From Methylocaldum sp002005105 (GTDB lineage Bacteria > Pseudomonadota > Gammaproteobacteria > Methylococcales > Methylococcaceae): 64,000 nucleotides of DNA. Position 1 is the first letter of the stretch. Each line of letters opens with the position of its first letter. A program made the translations under genes and the position numbers. The notes under the pieces were generated by a model. That model saw only the letters and a list, made by a program, of their open reading frames with translations, was not told the origin of the DNA and did not search any database. Below, in pieces: positions 62,065-64,000 of this stretch. The stretch spans positions 2,790,001-2,854,000 of the forward strand of contig NZ_CP194902.1 of assembly GCF_051027545.1 (NCBI RefSeq). The letters run 5' to 3'.

Positions 62065-63690
62065 ATGTCAGCAAGAGAAGCAGCTAACCCATTGGAAAAG
62101 CAAAGGAATTTGGAGCTGATCACGATTTACGAGATCAGCAAGATTCTCAGCTCCTCCCTGGATCTCCATAAAACCCTCCGGGAGGCGCTCAACGTTCTTT
62201 CATCGCACATGCACATGCTGCGCTGCATGATCAGCTTGGTGCAGGACAACGCCGACGTGCATGTTATTGGGGCGGCGGGTTTGTCTCGCGATGAAATCGA
62301 GCGAGGACAATTCCGGAAGGGCGAAGGAATCGTCGGCAAGATCATCAAAACAGGCGTTCCCATCGTCGTCCGCAATATCGCCGAAGAGCCGCAGTTTCTG
62401 AACAGGACGGGCTCGCGCGATCTTTCGAGCGGGCAAAGGATCGCGTTCATAGGCATTCCGATCAAGGCCATGGGGGACACGATAGGCGTCCTCAGCGCCG
62501 ACCGCGACATGACGACCTACCATGGGCATCTGGAGCACGACGTCCGTTTGCTCAAGATGGTGGCCAATCTGGTCGGCCAGGCGATCAGGCTCCACCAACT
62601 CGTGGCTGCGGAACGCGAACAGCGGATCATAGAGCAGCACCGCTTGCAAAAGGCGGCCCAGCCCGTTCGAGGGCTGGTCAACGTCATCGGCCAGAGCCAG
62701 CGCATGCAAGAGGTGTTCGCCGATGTGGAACGGGCGGCCTCGGTTCATTCCACGGTGCTGCTGCGCGGCGAAACCGGGACCGGCAAGGAGATGATCGCGC
62801 ACGCGATTCACCATCTGAGCGCGCGCAAAGACGGGCCTTTCGTGCGGGTCAATTGCGCCGCCTTGTCCGAGACCCTGCTGGAATCCGAGTTGTTCGGCCA
62901 CGAGAAAGGATCTTTCACCGGCGCGACGCAGGAGCGAAAAGGCCGCTTCGAGCTGGCCCACGGCGGAACGCTGTTTCTCGACGAAATCGGCGACGTATCT
63001 CCCAATTTCCAGGTCAAGCTTCTGCGCGTGCTGCAGGAACGGGAATTCGAACGGGTGGGCGGCAATAAACCGATACAGGTCGACGTACGGCTGATCGTGG
63101 CCACCAACCGCAATCTCGAGGATGCGGTGCTCAAGGGCGAATTCCGGGCCGACCTTTATTTTCGGATCAATGTGATATCCATTCTCCTGCCGGCGCTGCG
63201 CGAACGGCGCGAAGACATCTTTCCATTGGCCGATCATTTCCTGGAACGCTTCAACCACGCCAATCAGCGCCAGCTCATGCTGTCGCCGGAGGCGAAACAG
63301 ATCCTGGCGGAATGCTATTGGCCCGGCAACGTCCGCGAGCTGGAAAACTGCGTGGAGCGGACTGCGGCCATGTCCCGCGGCAAAACGATTCGCGACATCA
63401 ATCTGCCATGCCAGAAAAACATGTGTTTTTCGCTGGCGCTGAGGCCGATCTCGCAAATGTCGAGCCCGGTTCCGGCCGTTTCCGCGGAAGCTCCCGCCGC
63501 AGCCGAACCCGATCACGATTCGCAAGCGGGAAGAGGAGTGCCGGAATTCAAATCGACGCGCGAAAGGCTGATCTGGGCGATGGAGGAGTGCGGGTGGGTG
63601 CAGGCCAAGGCCGCGCGGCTGCTCGGGATGACGACGCGGCAGATGCACTACGCTCTTCAGAAATACAACATCGAGATCAAGAAGCTTTAG
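62065..63690 (+). CDS. nifA: NifA, sigma-54-dependent activator of nitrogen fixation genes
   Basis: A 541-aa protein: N-terminal GAF domain (about residues 20-190), AAA+ domain with Walker A GETGTGKE, the sigma-54 loop as GSFTGAT (Ser in place of the usual Ala), FLDEIGDVS and PALRERREDIFPLADHF, and a C-terminal Fis-type helix-turn-helix (QAKAARLLGMTTRQMHYAL). The end of the AAA+ domain and the linker carry four cysteines: ECYWPG, ENCVER, LPCQKNMC. They are spaced C-X11-C-X19-C-X4-C, the signature of NifA proteins that sense oxygen and iron directly. Length and domain order are standard. It follows cysE, itself a likely NifA target, so the two form a regulatory pair. No nifL is in the window. 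Confidence 0.93.
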   Translation: MSAREAANPLEKQRNLELITIYEISKILSSSLDLHKTLREALNVLSSHMHMLRCMISLVQDNADVHVIGAAGLSRDEIERGQFRKGEGIVGKIIKTGVPIVVRNIAEEPQFLNRTGSRDLSSGQRIAFIGIPIKAMGDTIGVLSADRDMTTYHGHLEHDVRLLKMVANLVGQAIRLHQLVAAEREQRIIEQHRLQKAAQPVRGLVNVIGQSQRMQEVFADVERAASVHSTVLLRGETGTGKEMIAHAIHHLSARKDGPFVRVNCAALSETLLESELFGHEKGSFTGATQERKGRFELAHGGTLFLDEIGDVSPNFQVKLLRVLQEREFERVGGNKPIQVDVRLIVATNRNLEDAVLKGEFRADLYFRINVISILLPALRERREDIFPLADHFLERFNHANQRQLMLSPEAKQILAECYWPGNVRELENCVERTAAMSRGKTIRDINLPCQKNMCFSLALRPISQMSSPVPAVSAEAPAAAEPDHDSQAGRGVPEFKSTRERLIWAMEECGWVQAKAARLLGMTTRQMHYALQKYNIEIKKL

Positions 63691-63803
63691 AGCCTTTCCC
63701 AGTTGGCCGCCCGCCTTGAGTCCGTAGGATGCGGTGAGGCATGAACCGCATCGTTCGCGATGACCCAGGAATCGAAACCTGTTCGAAGTGAAAAGGCGCT
63801 AAC
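63687..63803. repeat. TIR-flanked palindromic element (variant of the MITE-like family)
   Basis: The ends are TTTAGAGCCTTTCC and GTGAAAAGGCGCTAA, imperfect inverted repeats close to those of the elements at 26770 and 42820. The core is a different palindromic repeat (GTAGGATGCGGTGAGGC and GAACCGCATC). Its left end contains the nifA stop codon and its right end contains the stop codon of the convergent gene. Confidence 0.5.
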
Positions 63804-64000
63804 GCTCGATCTCCGCTTCCTCGACGAGCTCCGGCGCTTGCGTAACGAAGCGGCGGGGGCATCGGTCGAGGCGATCGGCCCAGATTTTCAGCTTAAGCCA
63901 TAGTCCGCTGACGAGCCGCCAGGCGATGACCCTTTCCCAGTAAACGCCGACCTCGACGGGAAATTCCTCCGCGTCGAAGCGGTCCTCGGTCAGCGTGAAT
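63799..64000 (-). CDS. C-terminal part of an unrecognised protein, cut by the window edge
   Basis: On the minus strand an open frame enters from the right edge and stops at TAG 63801-63799, giving about 66 residues that begin FTLTEDRFDAEEFPVEVGVY and end EEAEIER. The composition (RVIAWRLVSGLWLKLKIWA) suggests an amphipathic or interfacial helix. No family is recognised. It converges on nifA. Confidence 0.6.
   Translation of the reverse strand, partial: FTLTEDRFDAEEFPVEVGVYWERVIAWRLVSGLWLKLKIWADRLDRCPRRFVTQAPELVEEAEIER

Noticed and set aside
62200..63648. 482-aa minus-strand ORF opposite nifA
   Set aside because: Antisense shadow; nifA motifs on the plus strand are unambiguous.

Overview
The window looks like chromosomal DNA of a GC-rich, diazotrophic Gammaproteobacterium. 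It has nifA with a NifA-type serine acetyltransferase gene beside it, PEP-CTERM exported proteins, an ebo gene cluster, sigma-54 promoters and citramalate synthase. A methanotroph of the Methylococcaceae type would fit, but that placement is inference from gene content only. Two genes run off the ends: one at 1-414 on the minus strand and one at 63799-64000 on the minus strand.

Region 1 (about 1-11 kb) is a conflict- or signalling-type island. It holds a tandem AAA+ ATPase, a WYL-GGDEF fusion without its own DNA-binding domain, a caspase-like His/Cys protein, a WYL regulator cut by an in-frame amber codon into a winged-helix ORF and a ligand-domain ORF, a 118-aa protein, and an inositol-monophosphatase/ADP-ribosylglycohydrolase fusion. 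Worn-down FtsZ-like, transposase and recombinase pieces lie around it. I know of no named defence system with this composition, so it is the best candidate here for an undescribed system.

Region 2 (11-16 kb) has a citramalate synthase gene broken at a G tract, a decayed serine recombinase, and an EboF-like phosphodiesterase that sits about 38 kb from the other ebo genes. Region 3 (16-26 kb) has a sigma-54 promoter, a PEP-CTERM protein, a giant PKD/PASTA/RHS polymorphic toxin ending in a NucA/NucB-type DNase, and a membrane-anchored SUKH-HEAT protein that is the likely immunity partner. Region 4 (27-30 kb) is a minus-strand operon of a radical SAM enzyme with unusual cysteine spacing, an O-methyltransferase and a YdjY-like exported protein.

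Region 5 (30-57 kb) appears to be one functional block. A GspC-like protein, a PEP-CTERM cohesin-like protein and a dockerin-bearing terpene-cyclase-fold protein are read leftward from a sigma-54 promoter. A histidine kinase and an NtrC-type activator follow. A second sigma-54-like promoter then precedes a very long rightward operon: inositol-phosphate synthase, a second terpene-cyclase-fold protein, three envelope proteins, MoxR, DUF58, two vWA proteins, a TonB receptor, a TIM-barrel protein, and eboC-eboA-eboB-eboE. The reading is a two-component, sigma-54-controlled programme that builds and exports an unknown envelope metabolite or surface complex.

Region 6 (57-64 kb) has a membrane protein, a patatin-like lipase, and a nif-control region. 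In that region a single NifA site (TGT-N10-ACA) lies between a perfect leftward sigma-54 promoter, which should make a terminator-ended RNA of about 60 nt, and a rightward sigma-54-like promoter for serine acetyltransferase. NifA itself follows and carries the complete cysteine signature of oxygen-sensitive NifA proteins. A family of short terminal-inverted-repeat elements recurs in the window. One copy is read in frame as part of a gene, and others end exactly on stop codons.
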